Assembly: GCA_023101885.1 (NCBI GenBank)
Contig: JALPQD010000125.1
Coordinates: forward strand, 2,442,973 to 2,506,972
Direction of reading: 5' to 3'
DNA from: Typhlomys cinereus
Taxonomy: Eukaryota > Chordata > Mammalia > Rodentia > Platacanthomyidae
Length of the DNA stretch: 64,000 bases
The position numbers and the translations under genes are program-made. Shown here piece after piece: positions 1-11,534 of the stretch; within the stretch, counting starts at the first letter, position 1; every line of letters begins with the position of its first letter. Under the pieces are notes generated by a model. The model saw nothing but the letters and a program-made list of their open reading frames with translations, ran no database searches and was not told the DNA's origin.

Positions 1-540
1 TCAGCTTGACCCAGATCACATTTCCTTAGGCCATTCTTAATCTCCATGTAAAAACAATAAGATTCATAATTCTGCCTAACATAATGTAACTATCCACATA
101 CAATGATACAACTTCACATGCATTATTTTTCCCCCAAGGTAAGTGTCAAAGTCCTTTGAGAACTGCTTGGGCTTACTGTCCCATAACACTATCATAATGT
201 AGATTGCAACATTTTGCCACATAACTACAGAATGACATTATATTACATAGCACGAATTTCTTAGTGTTTGTGTGCATGCACAAACAGTCTTAATCGAATG
301 GAACAGGACCCCTCATGGTAATCATACTCCTCATTTCTGTACCTAGTCATGTGGCCTTAGCTGGTATTTATAACTACCTTTTTCCAGTACCTATTCTATA
401 TTTCCTCCTCTTTCAGTAAGCTCTTCCACAAATCTTGGCTCTTTACATGGAGGGATTACACATAACTTCATTCCTGGAGCATCTTGATTGTCCTGACTGT
501 ATTGGGTTGTTGTAGTCTCTCCCATTGACTTTAATCCCAC
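1..540 (-). other. ERV-L 3' non-coding stretch next to the missing LTR
   Basis: No open frame of note. The sequence aligns in reverse to 35680-36636 of the plus-strand ERV-L copy, which leads directly into an LTR. Bases 190-210 hold the uninterrupted version of a site that carries a SINE in the other copy (36090-36439). I see no env gene in it, as is usual for ERV-L. Confidence 0.7.
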
Positions 541-990
541 GACATGGTAGGAAACAGCAAGAGATGTCCTAATGGATCTCCTGCATTCCAGATATACTTT
601 TCCTTACCACCATTGTGGAGAAACAGCCCAATTTTCCTTTTGTGGTGTGGGTCAACTAACCCCCTTCTAACACTATTATTTCTTTTTTATCCTATTGACT
701 CAAGGGCACCAGAAGTTCAAAATAGCCAGAGGGAATCTGAATGTCTTAGCTTCCAGTTCAAAGGAATATTTGCTGTGCCCCCTAACAAAAGCATTCTGTG
801 CTCTGGACCCAAAACTTCTAGGCCAGGAAAACACTGGCTTGCTGAAACAGGAAGCAAACATTTTCCTAATGGATCACTAGGGGTGATGATAAGGGGCTTC
901 ATTCTTGCTTCTACCCCTTGTTGCCTGGACCCATGAATCCTGGCTATAGGAGACACAGTACCATGCATTAAATAGTGATTCAAGGCATAT
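540..990 (-). pseudogene. ERV-L dUTPase-like domain of pol (defective)
   Basis: Frames at 717-983 contain segments such as ITPSDPLGKCLLPV and IPLNWKLR, which match the dUTPase-like C-terminal part of ERV-L pol and are mirrored by the frame at 35327-35680. A dUTPase would hydrolyse dUTP to dUMP and limit uracil in viral DNA. The start of the segment, TVSPIARIHG, is the end of integrase. The frame is lost before the normal end, so no functional enzyme is expected. The open frame on the opposite strand at 544-936 is an antisense shadow. Confidence 0.65.
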
Positions 991-1740
991 ACTTCCCCAT
1001 CCCTTCAGATTATTACCATCTAATTGGTGCATAAGTGTGCCTTTAAAAGGGCATTCCACTGTTCTATCAAGTCATCTCTTTCAGGATGGTGGGGATCATG
1101 GTAAGACCAGTGAATTTCATGGTCATGAGCCCACTGCCACACTTCTTTATCTGTAAAATGAGTTCCCTATTCAGAAGCAGTGTTATGTGGAATACCATCA
1201 CAGTGAAGAAAACATTCTGTAAGTCCATGGATAGTAGTATTGGCAGAAGCATTACATTTGGGAAAGGTAAATCCATAGCCAGAAGAATCCCTGTAAGAAC
1301 AAAGTACTGCCCTTTTCATCTTGGAAGCGGTCCAGTGTAGTCAGCCTACCACCATGTTACTGATTGGTCACCATCAAAAAGGGATCCATATCTGGGACTT
1401 AATGTTCGTCTCTGCTGCTGGTAGATTAGGCATTCAGCAGCAGCTCTAGCCAGATCAGCCTTAGTGAGTGGAAGTCCATGCAAAACCTCCATCTCAGCCA
1501 CCATGCCCACTTTGTTCATGGGCCCATTGGGCAATGACAGAAATGGCTAGGGAAAGAGGTTGACTTTCCACAGAGCAGGTCATGTTATCTATCTGATCAT
1601 TGACTCTTTCCTCTGCTATGTCAACTTTTGATGAGCATTTACATGTAACACAGGTATCTTCATGTTCTTTGCCCATCAGGAGAGCTCTATTCACATGCTT
1701 GTTCCCAGGTGTCTTTCTCTCCAGTTATCCAATTATTTTC
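990..1740 (-). pseudogene. ERV-L integrase region (defective)
   Basis: Minus-strand fragments 1346-1534 and 1494-1694 carry the N-terminal part of integrase (HEQSGHGG, LPLTKADLARAA, QQQRRTLSPRYG). The second cysteine of the zinc-binding region appears lost (ECLIYQQQ where C-x2-C is expected). The catalytic core between about 1000 and 1340 is spread over several frames. Integrase would insert the proviral DNA into a chromosome; here it is broken by frameshifts and substitutions. Confidence 0.65.
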
Positions 1741-2305
1741 CTTCCAAGTCCCTGATCCTCCAGCCAAGCCATTGGCTACAGCCCATGAGTCACACATCTG
1801 GCCATTTCTCCTTCCAGGCAAATTAGACAACCCTGAGCACTGCCTGAAGTTCTGCCCTCTGAAGATTTGGTGTCCTTTAGGGTTATTGCAGAAAGGGGTT
1901 GTAATGTTGCAGCTGTCCACTTCTGGATGGCACCTGAATAGCAAGAAGAACCATCTGTGAACCAGGCCCTAGTCTTCTCTTCCTCAGTCAGCCAATCATT
2001 AGGCACTCTCCAGAAGGCCATAGGTGCATGCTTGGGAACAGGCTGAGGAACCATAAGCATTTGGGCAACTTCCTTGTGCCTGCTCGGGTCCTGCCTTGTA
2101 TGTAGCATTTTCATTTGATAGTGGATCGCCTATGCCTGTCTAACTTTATGGCTTGCTAAGTCAGATAACACCAAACTCATAATGGGATTCTAAGATCACA
2201 TGGTAACTTGGTGACCCATTGTCAAATGTTAAGTTTTTATTAATGCACAGTTACGGTTCAAAATTTTTTTCTCAAAGGGAGAATACTTGTCAGCAGATGA
2301 TTACG
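1740..2305 (-). pseudogene. ERV-L RNase H region (defective)
   Basis: The minus-strand frame 1776-2114 reads through LTEEEKTRAWFTDGSS, the first RNase H strand with its catalytic aspartate (FTDGS). The frame shifts after TLKD, and the SWAVANGLAG segment lies in the overlapping frame 1687-1944. Similarity continues leftwards in the coding sense to about 2305, where pol-like sequence stops abruptly at an insertion. The domain is not intact. Confidence 0.65.
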
Positions 2306-2914
2306 AGGGTGAATGCTGGCCTTCTAGGGGTCTTTTGAACCAATCAGACTGGGCAGCAAGATTACCATTTAAAATATCTTGTCTTCTGCTCACTGGCCTG
2401 TAATGGAGGTTTTGCTTTCCCTGAGATTGAGTCTCAAACCAGAAATGATATATGGCTCACAATGTTCTTTTCTTTTACAATAGCTTATCTTGGACAAAAC
2501 CAGCTTGTACCCATAGCAACATTCGACAAGTAAGACATGCTTTTCCGAAACTGCTGACAGCTTGAGAACTCAGTACAAGTGTTTGTTTCTAGTATACAGT
2601 TGTTGATTAATCAAAAACGTGGCACCAATAACATAGTAAATCATAAATGTCTTTATGTATTTCCTTGTATGCTTTCTTGCTATTCATTTTGAACTTCTCA
2701 TCTGAATAAGACTTTTCTCTTCTTTATTCTTTTCTCTGTATTTACTGATTTTTGTATGATTGCCAGAATTTGACACATACACATCTATTTATCTGAGAGT
2801 AAAACTCTCTTTGCCTTCCTTCTGGCTGAGACCCCTTCCACCATGGCCTAGTTGTATACCTGTTGATCCCCCCTCAATGAACTTCATGGACATTTGTAAG
2901 TGTGGGTACTTATA
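2306..2914. other. About 610 bp of unidentified sequence inserted in ERV-L pol
   Basis: Pol-like coding similarity ends near 2915 (SKALL-like segment) and resumes near 2305 (YSPFE-like segment), so about 610 bp is extra. It is AT-rich, has no good open frame and does not resemble the L1, SINE or LTR sequences elsewhere in the window. A 5-bp direct match (atcat on the minus strand) occurs at both edges, which is weak evidence for a target-site duplication. Its identity is unknown. Confidence 0.45.
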
Positions 2915-3960
2915 CATGATAGCAGGGCCTTGCTCTAAAATTCCAAGGGTTTCTGCTGTGATTCACCTGTGGGAGCCTGCCAAAGACTCCAAATAGCATC
3001 TCTATCTGTGACAGATACCTCCAGTTCCATTGGGTCTGAGAGATCATATGGTCCAAGTGGCAGGGTAGGCTGGATAGCAGCTTGAACCTGCTTAAGGGCC
3101 TTCTCTTTTCTGGGTCCCATTCAAAGCTAGCAGTTTTCCAACTTATTTGTAATATGTGCCTCAGTAACACACCCAAGGGTGGAATCTGCTGCGTACAAAT
3201 TCACACGGGCCCATTAAACGTTCTGCTTCTTTCTTAGTGGTGGGAGGGGCCAGGTGCAAAAATTTATCCTTTGCCTTAGAGTGTGTATTTCCGCATACCC
3301 TACACCACTGAACTCCTAGAAATTTTACCAAAGTAGAAGGGCCTTGGATTTTGGTAGGATTTATTTCCCATCCTCTGATGCACATATAACTTACCAACAA
3401 ATACAAAATGATTTCTATTTTCTGCTCACTTGTTTCAATCAGCATAACATCATATGTAATTGGGCCAGCGTGATACATTGTGGAAGAGAGAGATGATCCA
3501 ATCTCTGTGAGCTAAGTTATGGCATAGGGCTGGAAAATTAATATACCGTTGAGGTAATGTTATAAATGTGTACTGCTGGCGCTGTCAATTGATAGCAAAT
3601 TGCTTCTGATGATCTTTATAAATAGGTATGGAGAAAAAAAAGCATTTGCATGATGAACAGCTGCATACCTGGTACGGGGAATTATGTTAATCTGCTCAAG
3701 CAAGGAAACCCCATCTAGTACAGCATTTTAATTAGAGTCAAAACTTGATTATGTTTATGATAATCAACTGCCATTCTCCACGATCCATTTGTTTTCTGTA
3801 TACGCCAAATGGGAGAGCTAAAGTGAGAGGTGGTAGGAGCCACCATCCCTGCATCCTTCAAGTCGTTAATGGTGGCACTAATTTCTGGGATCCATGCGCG
3901 GATGTGATACTGTTTGCGAGAGGCAATTTTAAAGGCTTCTAATTGCCTCACCATCCATAA
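2915..3960 (-). pseudogene. ERV-L reverse transcriptase region (defective)
   Basis: Frame 3715-3954 holds the RT N-terminal part (SSPIWRIQKTNGSWRMAVDY). Frame 3161-3478 holds the palm end and thumb (IRGWEINPTKIQGPS, VKFLGVQW, APPTTKKEAERL). The YxDD active site is degraded: at about 3438-3455 only TYDVML remains, so a catalytic aspartate is missing. Sequence between the two frames (3480-3715) is rearranged or decayed. 2910-3176 is the connection segment. Confidence 0.75.
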
Positions 3961-4260
3961 TAACCCTTACTGCACATTTCAAGGAACCACGGTTGGGATT
4001 CTGCCACCTTCTATGTATACCAATTCCAATTATACATTCTGGGACTGGGAAAGTAACCACAGGATGATTTGGGGAGTCTACTCAGGCTACTGTGAGCCAA
4101 ACATTACCCAAAACTCCATCAATCACCTGACCCCCATATTCCCCTACTTTAAAAGGAGGGCCAGAATGATTTTTAGGGGCCACTGGAATCAGTGTCAACT
4201 CAGAACCTGTATCAAGTAAATTCTGAAATTTCTGCTTATTTCATTTTCCCCAAAGTACAG
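3961..4260 (-). pseudogene. ERV-L protease and linker (defective)
   Basis: The minus strand at about 4203-4213 encodes DTGS, the aspartic-protease active-site motif, inside LLDTGSELTLIPVAPK. A proline- and glycine-rich linker follows and leads into RT at 3954. The open frame on the opposite strand (3914-4219) is antisense. The protease would cleave the polyprotein; the frame is not continuous with RT or gag. Confidence 0.55.
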
Positions 4261-5057
4261 TAACTCTGGTGAAAGGCCTTAGGTTCCTTTGTGGAAGGAG
4301 AGGAGAAAGACTGATTTTAATTTTGCTTGGTGCCAAAGTCCTTCATAATGGTAACTAGCTTCCCCTTTATTCAGAGAGTTCTGAGTATGTAACCTGGCTC
4401 AAGTCTGGAAATTGGTTGACAGGTTGTGATTCCAGGCTTCTATGATTCAAAGTAGATGTTCATTTGTTTTAGATTTTCTGCTGTACAGATCAAATAAGAA
4501 CTTCAAGGTTTCTCATCTATTTTATTTTGAGTGACACCATGATTAATTAGCCAGTGCCAACAGTCTAAATGAGTCAGTCCATCATAAATACTGTTTCATC
4601 TATGCTGTACATTACGGTTAGTTGGCTTTGGCACTAGTGAGTCAATGCTGCCACTTGGCCCCTACTGTTCCTGTAGCCACCTAGATCCATTAAATTTAAT
4701 TCCTTCAACTGGACAACTGCATCTTCCATTGTTAGTGTTGGCACAGGGAGAAGAGAAATGGTAGGACCCTTCATATTCAATAGTGCCCATCTTAACAATT
4801 TATTTAGTATGTTTCTGGTAAAAAGGCATGCATCTGGATTCTACCACTGAGAATTACGTTTTAAACAATGAATCTTGTCAAGCATTCTGAGCCTCTCTGA
4901 GCCTCTTACTCCCATCAACACTAAACCAAGGGATATCTGGAATCTCCAGCTCTTTTTCAGAAGGCCAAACTTTAATATATTTTAGCCACCCAATCAAATG
5001 AACTCTTAGCATTCTTTTTAACTCTATGAGTAGGAGCATTAAGCCTAGAATCTCTAA
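4261..5057 (-). pseudogene. ERV-L gag-like remnant
   Basis: Located where gag would lie, upstream of the protease motif on the minus strand. No long frame survives. A recognisable segment near 4680-4750 encodes a leucine-rich stretch in one minus frame. The assignment rests mainly on position. The 5' part of the element and its LTR are missing, replaced at 5058 by L1 sequence. Confidence 0.4.
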
Positions 5058-5109
5058 CTAAACGCCAAGGAGATAAATGGCCCAATTAAAAAATGGGCCC
5101 GGGAACTGA
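5058..5109 (+). mobile_element. L1 (copy B), first piece: ORF2 C-terminal segment
   Basis: About 50 bp matching the ORF2 C-terminal region found at 14881-14935 (KEINGPIKKWA-like). It stops at 5109 and continues at 6452. The last 16 bases (5094-5109) are repeated at 6452-6467 as the target-site duplication of the L1 nested between them. Confidence 0.75.
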
Positions 5110-6451
5110 TACCCAAGAAATTCAGAGAATTATAAAGTCATATTTCAAAAAACTTATATGCCATGAAATTTGCTAACACAAAAGAAATGGATGGATTCCT
5201 GAGTAAGCACAACTTACTTAAATTGAATCAGGAAGTTTTGAATTATTTGAATAGTCCTATAGCAAATGAGGAAATTGATAAAGTAATCTCGAATCTTCCC
5301 ACCAAAAAATGTCCTGAACCAGATGGATTTAGCACAGAATTCTACCAGACATTTAAAGAACAACTAATATCAATACTCCTTAAACTGTTACATAAAATTG
5401 CAAAGGAAAGGACACTTGCAAATTCTTTCTATGAAGCTAATATCATATTAATCCCAAAACCTAATAAAGATATTTAATAAACCTATAGATAGGGGATCAC
5501 ACTTCAGTAGAGAAAATAGGCCACTGTCAAGTATTGCATATAAGTAGCGAGACATCTGGTGCAGCTCACTCTCACTTTCCTTCCTGGTCACTTGCAACTG
5601 AAGCAGTTTGTTCTCACTAATCAGGGAGGGTATATGGACTGACAGATAGACAGTAACCACCTTGCAAATGGACACTGATCCCTACCCCTCACTGCTGTGT
5701 TCTACTCCTACCTTTGGGTCTCCTTTTATATTAAGATCTTCATTTAAACAGTCTTTTATCTTTAGTTAGGAGGTGACCTTGGGTACCAATCAGGATGCAA
5801 CCAAGGGCAGTGCAGGAAAAGCAAAGCTGAAAACAAACCATAATTCAGAACACCAAAGACCCTACATTATTCACCTGGAACCAGACCAGCCAAATCTCTC
5901 CCCATCCTAAAGCTCAGGGAGCCTTGCAGAAGAGGGGCAGCAAGATTGTAAGAGCCTAAAGATGGGGAGGACCAACAATATGCAAGATACTCCATACAAG
6001 TTAGGGCTGTAGTAGCCGTAATTGGACTTCGTATGACCTGAGCAATGGCTGACATGTCAATGACTCCCCCCCCAAAGTCTAGCATGGATCACAGGGGAGA
6101 AGGTTCTCCAGGCAGTAGGATCCTTAGAGGCAAGGGATTAACAGCCATAATAGAGTTCCCATACTAACAGGGAGACCAAAGAGGGGGTCTCCTGGCTATG
6201 CTTCCGAGTCCTTACCTATCATCAGGTTGGAGGACTCAGAGGGAGGTTTGGCATTCACATAAAAGAATGCTCCAAGGGATGGTATAGAGAAAGGGGGAGG
6301 CAAAGGAAAAGGGGGAGGGAAGGAGGGGGGTGAAAGAAGGAGAAGAATGTAAGGGGTGATGACTGGGAGGGGAGGAGGGAGGGAGAGGTCAGGGGTACCT
6401 ATTGAGCTTGTATCATTAGGAAAAAATAAATAAAATGTGGAAGAAGAAAAA
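5110..6451 (+). mobile_element. L1 (copy A), 5'-truncated, nested in copy B
   Basis: Begins inside ORF2 just before the RT domain. The frame 5163-5477 covers the start of RT ([20 protein letters not shown]). At 5476 it jumps straight to the 3'UTR, so most of RT and the C-terminus are deleted. It ends in a G-rich polypurine tract (6290-6400) and an A-rich tail. It is flanked by a 16-bp target-site duplication, tgggcccgggaactga at 5094-5109 and ttggcctgggaactga at 6452-6467 (two mismatches). Confidence 0.85.
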
Positions 6452-7153
6452 TTGGCCTGGGAACTGAAGAAAAAACTTTTACAGATGTGAAATCAAAATG
6501 TCTAACAGTATATTAAAAATGCTCCACACCTAGCCATCAGGGAAATACAAGTCAAAACTACCCTAAGATATCATCTCACCCTGATCAGGATGGCAAAAAT
6601 CCACAACACAAACACTACTAAGTGACAGATAGGATGTGGAGAAATGGGAACTTGCATATATTGCTGGTGTGAATGCAGCTTTTACAACCACTCTGGTGAT
6701 CAGTATGGCAATTTCTAAGAAAGTTAAAGATTGAAATGTCATATGGCACTGCTATACCACTACTGTGAATAATCCCCCATAATGCAGAAATTCACTACAG
6801 TGACATGAACACAGCCATGTTCATTGCAGCATGATTTCAATAGCAAAGTCACTCAATCCACCTAAATCCCCAACAGTTGATAAATGGATAATGAAAATGT
6901 GATACATTTACACAATGGAATCCTACTCAGCCATCAAAAAATATGAATTAATGAAGTTTTCCAGGAAATGGATAGAATTGGGAAAAATTATATTGAATGA
7001 AGTATCTCACAGAAAGATAGACACTGTATGTACTCCCCAATATGTGGATTCTAATTGCAAACCCACTTAATGACATATGCAAAGGTAAATCTTGGTAATA
7101 CCTATGGTAGTCACAAAGGATTATCAATAGGAGGGAAGGGGAAGGAGGACCTC
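6452..7153 (+). mobile_element. L1 (copy B), second piece: ORF2 C-terminus and start of 3'UTR
   Basis: Continues copy B after the nested L1. It encodes the decayed ORF2 C-terminal region up to about 7050, then 3'UTR up to the LTR insertion at 7154. The last five bases, acctc, are the target-site duplication of that LTR. Confidence 0.8.
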
Positions 7154-7756
7154 TATTATGGTTACATTTTGGTGTTATCTTGACAATTGCAGACTGTTTG
7201 GGGCACAGCTGTTGTAGGTTAATGATTGGAATGGCCCCTGAACAAGTCTGCAGGTACTTGATTGATTGCTGTGGAGAACACAGCCCATAGTGGGTGATAC
7301 TGTCCAGTGGTGGACCAGGTGGGTAATTGTAGGTGCAAGGAGGGGGACTTGCTTTCCCCTTATCAGGTTTCAACTTGCTGTGCAGTCCACTCTGCATGTG
7401 TCATTCACTTTTAGAATGACTGCTCTTGCCTCTGTCCTTGGCTGACTTGAAACTTCACCTTTTACACAATGTGGTTGCTGTTCTTGCCACCTTTGGAGCT
7501 TGGTCTCTAGGCCTTGCTGCTTTTCGCTCTTCATCATTGACATAGGAACCCAGTGTCTTCGACTCTCCCGAGAAGTAAAGGCTTAAAACCGTCTTGGGAT
7601 CTTTTGGCCTTGTGGAACATTTCAGTCAAGAACGAGGCTGTTGTGGTCGGCTATCTTGAAGGACACTATTTTTATTATGAATTATTTTAATAAACATAGT
7701 TATATGTATATTACATTCTATACATTCTGTTTCTTCAGGGAACCCTGACTAATACA
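7154..7756 (+). mobile_element. Solo LTR (ERV-L/MaLR-like) inside L1 copy B
   Basis: A 603-bp block interrupts the L1 3'UTR. It is flanked by acctc at 7149-7153 and 7757-7761, the 5-bp target-site duplication size of ERV-L and MaLR elements. It ends aaccctgactaataca, close to the end of the ERV-L LTR at 37096. The start is tattatgg, apparently a decayed TG. An AATAAA lies near 7690. No internal retroviral sequence accompanies it, so it is a solo LTR. The orientation follows the CA-type end. The family name is not certain. Confidence 0.75.
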
Positions 7757-8768
7757 ACCTCAAAAAAAAAGGAGATAGGATATCATGCTTCTGTAGAAAA
7801 GAATATGCCACGGTCAAGTATTGCATGTAAGTACCTAGACATCTGGTGCAGCTCACTCTCACTTTCTTTCCTGGTTACTTGCAACCGATCAGGTTTGTTC
7901 TCACCAATCAGGGAAGGATTGGCAGATAGATGGTAACCATCCTGCAAATGGGACACTGACCCACTCACTGCTGTGTCCTGCTCCTATTCTACCATCTACC
8001 TTTGAGTCTGCTCTTATATTAAGATCTTCATTTAAACAGTCTTTTATTTATGGTGACCTTCCATAACAATCAGGCAGAGCAGGAAAGACAAAACTGAAAA
8101 CAACAACAAACCATAATTCAGAACAACAAAGACCCTCCATTAATCACCTAGAAACAGACCAGCCAAATCTCTCCCCATGCAAAAGCTCAGGGAACCTTGC
8201 AGAAGAAGAAGTGGCAAGATTGAAGAGCCTAAATATGGAGAGGACCAAAGATATGCAAGCTACTCCACACAAGGTAGGGCTGCAGTAGCCCTAATCAGAC
8301 TTTGCATGATCAGCTCAAAGGCTGACATGTCAACAACCCCCCACCCCAAAGTCTAGCATGGATCACAGTGGGGAAGGCTCCAGGCAGTAGGATCCTTAGA
8401 GGCAAGGGATTAAGCAGTCATAATAGAGTTTCCATACTACTGGGAAGCCCAAGAAGGGGCTTTGGGTTTGCCATTGAGCCTTGAACTCTCACTAGAGTGG
8501 AGGACTCAGAGGAAGGTTTGGCGTTCACACAGTAGGATACTTCAGGGGAAGGGAGAAAGGAAGGGGGAGGCACTGGGAGAGGGGAAAGGATGGGCAGGAG
8601 GAAGGGGGAGACACAGGGAGAGGAGGAAGGAGGGAGGAGGGTGAAAGGAAGGAGGGTAGGGGGAGAGTGCAAGGAGGGATGACTGGGGAGGAGAGGAGGG
8701 AAGAAAAGGATGGGCATACCCTATTGAGCTTGTATGATTAGGAAAAAAGTAAAATGTGGGAAAAAATG
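7757..8768 (+). mobile_element. L1 (copy B), third piece: 3'UTR and tail
   Basis: Continues the L1 3'UTR after the LTR, with the same segment order as at 5490-6450. It ends with a G-rich polypurine tract (8535-8710) and an A-rich tail near 8768. The open frames here on both strands (for example 8418-8717) are low-complexity artefacts. Confidence 0.8.
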
Positions 8769-9760
8769 GTGCATGGGTCAGGAACAACTACAAGATTTTG
8801 GGGGGGAGGGCACTTTAATGTTGGGTAAGACACAGATCACATCCACCAGAATGGAGTTAAAGCAATGGTTAAAGAGAAAATTAAGTACATACTTGTGAAG
8901 ATGTAAAAAGTCCTGGAAGCCATATGATGGTTGAATGTGGATCATAGAGCTAGGAGTAGATTGTCTCCTATGAGTTGGTCAGGGAACACTGAAAGGTCTC
9001 ACAAATGGTGAAGGCTATTGCCACTGGTGTTAGTTGTTCACCAAAGCTAACTGGTAAAACCCTGTTGCTAAAGACATCTTGTGCTGTATGTGCAAGATAG
9101 CCAGGCCAGGTCAAAAAAGTAACAGCCCTCATGCCCAGGGAAGCAAGAGTGTAGCCCTGAAGGCCTGGTGGGCAAGAATGGAGCTCTGATGGCCTGGTCA
9201 GGTGGATGTGAGCATGGGCCCAGCCAGGTAGGCCAGGAGCCCCGCTAGCAAGTGGGCATGTCCCAGAGAGTATGCGTGCTAGTGCATGCATGCTGGTGCA
9301 GTAGTGACAAGACCCTTTTGGGTGCAACTAACAGATTTCTGATTCCGTATAAGGCCTGCTCCACAGGGTAAGGTCATGTCTTCTACTGTGATCCAAGACA
9401 AAAACCTATGGCTGAGGAGACCATAGGCCCCAATGGGTGGTCACTGAAATTATTGTGTTAAGTAGATGTGATGAGTCTCTGGAATTGTTATCTAAGTATC
9501 TATTCCTATGCCTATGGAATACCATTGCTGTTGCCTTTGGCTGTGGAGGGGTTCTGACAGTGCTAGTGGTCAGTGAGGGAGAGACTCATGACAATGTGTG
9601 AAGCTACTGATAACAAGTGACTGTTGCTGACACTGTTGCCCAAGTGCTTAGCCATAAATGAACATGAATGTCTTCCCACCCAAGAATCAGGGACTATTGG
9701 AAGATAGAGCATAGGAAAGAGTAAAAGTCAGAGGAAAGGAGTGGAGTGTTGTGGGAAGTT
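8769..9760. other. Unassigned sequence, possibly old L1 3'UTR
   Basis: No supported gene. Short stretches such as cagatttctgattc near 9330 recur at 21660 in an old L1 3' region, so part of this may be an ancient L1 3'UTR. The rest cannot be assigned. Confidence 0.35.
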
Positions 9761-9949
9761 TTTTTCCCCTCTGAGCTGTCATTTTGACCTTTGTTCCAGT
9801 CTCAGCCAGTAAACAAATCCTGACCCTCCCAAGTCTCCTGAAACAGACAAATTTGGGAGAGAGGGGGTTTCCTCCAGGATAAAAATAACATCTGGTGGGA
9901 AGAGCCTCTCCTGCCAGCCAAGCAGATAGAAGGAGAGCTGTTCAGCATT

Positions 9950-10510
9950 TAGAAGCAGTCTAGAGGACACCCCCTTCTGCTGGCCCTGAACACAGGCTCG
10001 CTTGCTCCGTCCAGGTAAGGTGCCCTGCTTCCCAGGTACTCCCCACCAGAACCCAAATCACCCGCTCCTCCCAGCCACTCCCACCTTCCAGCCTGAGCAG
10101 CGCCAAAGCTGCCCAGGTCTTAGGTTGACTACTGGCCATGGACCCAGGTCCCAGATGAAGCCTGCCAATCATCCTTACCCCCTCCCCCTTCTTCCTGCAG
10201 GGAATGCATGCTGCCTCGCTCTCAGACCAGGTAAGGCACCCCCTGTCTACTAAACCTGATTTAATTGATGTACTAACAGTCTAATAGCCTCATCTTGGAA
10301 ATAACAATAACAACAGACAAACACATCCAACTCCAAGGCAACCACTAGTAATAATTGCCAGAGAGCAGTTATACCAACTAAATCAGTTGTCAAAATCACA
10401 TAGAAACTGTAAGAACTCAAGACAAAACAACAATGCCCAACTCAAAGTGTAGATGCATGAGAAACAAAACCTAAGAAGACAAAACTCCCACCAAAAGAAT
10501 TAGCACCATA
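9950..10510 (+). promoter_or_regulatory. L1 5'UTR / promoter region of copy C
   Basis: GC-rich leader with two splice-donor-like sites, caggtaagg at about 10012 and 10228, and a pyrimidine-rich acceptor-like site ending cctgcag near 10200. Similar donor-like sites appear in the leaders of the L1s at 29332 and 52531. L1 5'UTRs act as internal promoters; activity here is inferred only from position. Confidence 0.5.
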
Positions 10511-11476
10511 ATGATAGATTCAAACCAAAACAAATTCACAGAAAATAGCCAAGATAGCCAAGCCCAGCATAATGACTTTCAAAGCATGATCATTAGCAGG
10601 ATCAATACTATGAAAGAGGATATCTGAGAAGAGTTAAATAACCAAATCAACCACTTTGAACAGGAACACAACAGGCACCTGGAGGAGTTGAGAAAAACAG
10701 TTCAAGAAACAAAAGTAGGCATAAAGCAGTTAAAACAATCTCAGGCAGAGTTTAAGATTGAACTAAAAGACAAGTTATCTTCAACCCAAAACTCAACAGA
10801 GAGTCTTATCAGCAAAACCAATGGAGCAGAAAATAGAATTTCAGATCTAGAAGACAAAATGGGAGTATTAACCAGCTCAATGAAAGAGGTTTGTTAAAGC
10901 CAAAAAGATACTCAAGAGAAATATTCAAGAGTTATGGGACACCTTGAAGAAGCCTAACATGTGTATTGATAGAATACCAGAGCAAGAATCCAAAAATACC
11001 ACACCTGAGGAAATTTTTCATGTAAAAAAAAAAGAGGCCCATCTAAACACAAGAGGCATTCTGCACCCCAAACAGATATGACCAAAATAGAAACTCGCCA
11101 CAGCAAATGATAGTTAAAAGACTCCACATTCAAGACAAAGAAATGGTGCTGAAAGCCTCAAGGGAAAAAACAAAAACAAGTCACTTTTAAAGGTAAACCT
11201 ATTAAAATAATAAATGACTTCTCAATGGAAACAGCAAAAGCAAGAAGACCTTGGAGAGATGTACTTCAAGTAGTAAATGAGCAAAAATGTCAACCCAGGC
11301 TGATATAACCAGCAAAACTATCTGTCATCATTGAGGGAGAAAGAAAAGTTTTCCAGCACAAAGACAACTTAAGGGCTTACATGTCTACCAAACCAGGCCT
11401 TCAAAAAATGCTAAAAATGATACTAAAGCTCGAAGGAAAAAACAAGTGTATCCAAGAAGACAGAAAGGAAGTATAA
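10511..11476 (+). pseudogene. L1 ORF1 (RNA-binding chaperone), broken
   Basis: Starts with MIDSNQ, the same start seen in the L1 at 53259 (the one at 30193 begins MMDSNQ). An early in-frame stop follows near 10625. A coiled-coil stretch lies at 10688-10897 (QLKQSQAEFKIELKDKL, ENRISDLEDKM). The frame then breaks near 10890 and again near 11020, where an A-run replaces part of the RNA-recognition domain. The C-terminal domain ends at EDRKEV before the stop at 11474-11476. In live L1s the protein trimerises through the coiled coil and binds L1 RNA. Confidence 0.8.
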
Positions 11477-11534
11477 TACCACCAAAACCTAAAAATCAAA
11501 CAATTCACTTACAAAAGACACTAAACATTAAAAA

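Larger units (their letters stand above)
1..5057 (-). mobile_element. ERV-L-like endogenous retrovirus remnant, internal region
   Basis: Read on the minus strand, this block shows gag-like sequence, a DTG protease motif, reverse transcriptase, RNase H, integrase and then a dUTPase-like domain, in that order from 5057 down to about 540. A dUTPase placed after integrase is the known hallmark of the ERV-L (class III) group. Every domain carries stops or frameshifts, so it is a defective fossil. The 3' LTR would lie just left of base 1: bases 1-20 are the reverse complement of the sequence just upstream of the LTR of the second copy near 36620. The gag end is cut off by an L1 at 5058. The family call rests on domain order and the LTR type seen at 36637. 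Confidence 0.85.

Noticed and set aside
544..936. 130-aa plus-strand frame
   Set aside because: Antisense to the ERV-L dUTPase-like region.
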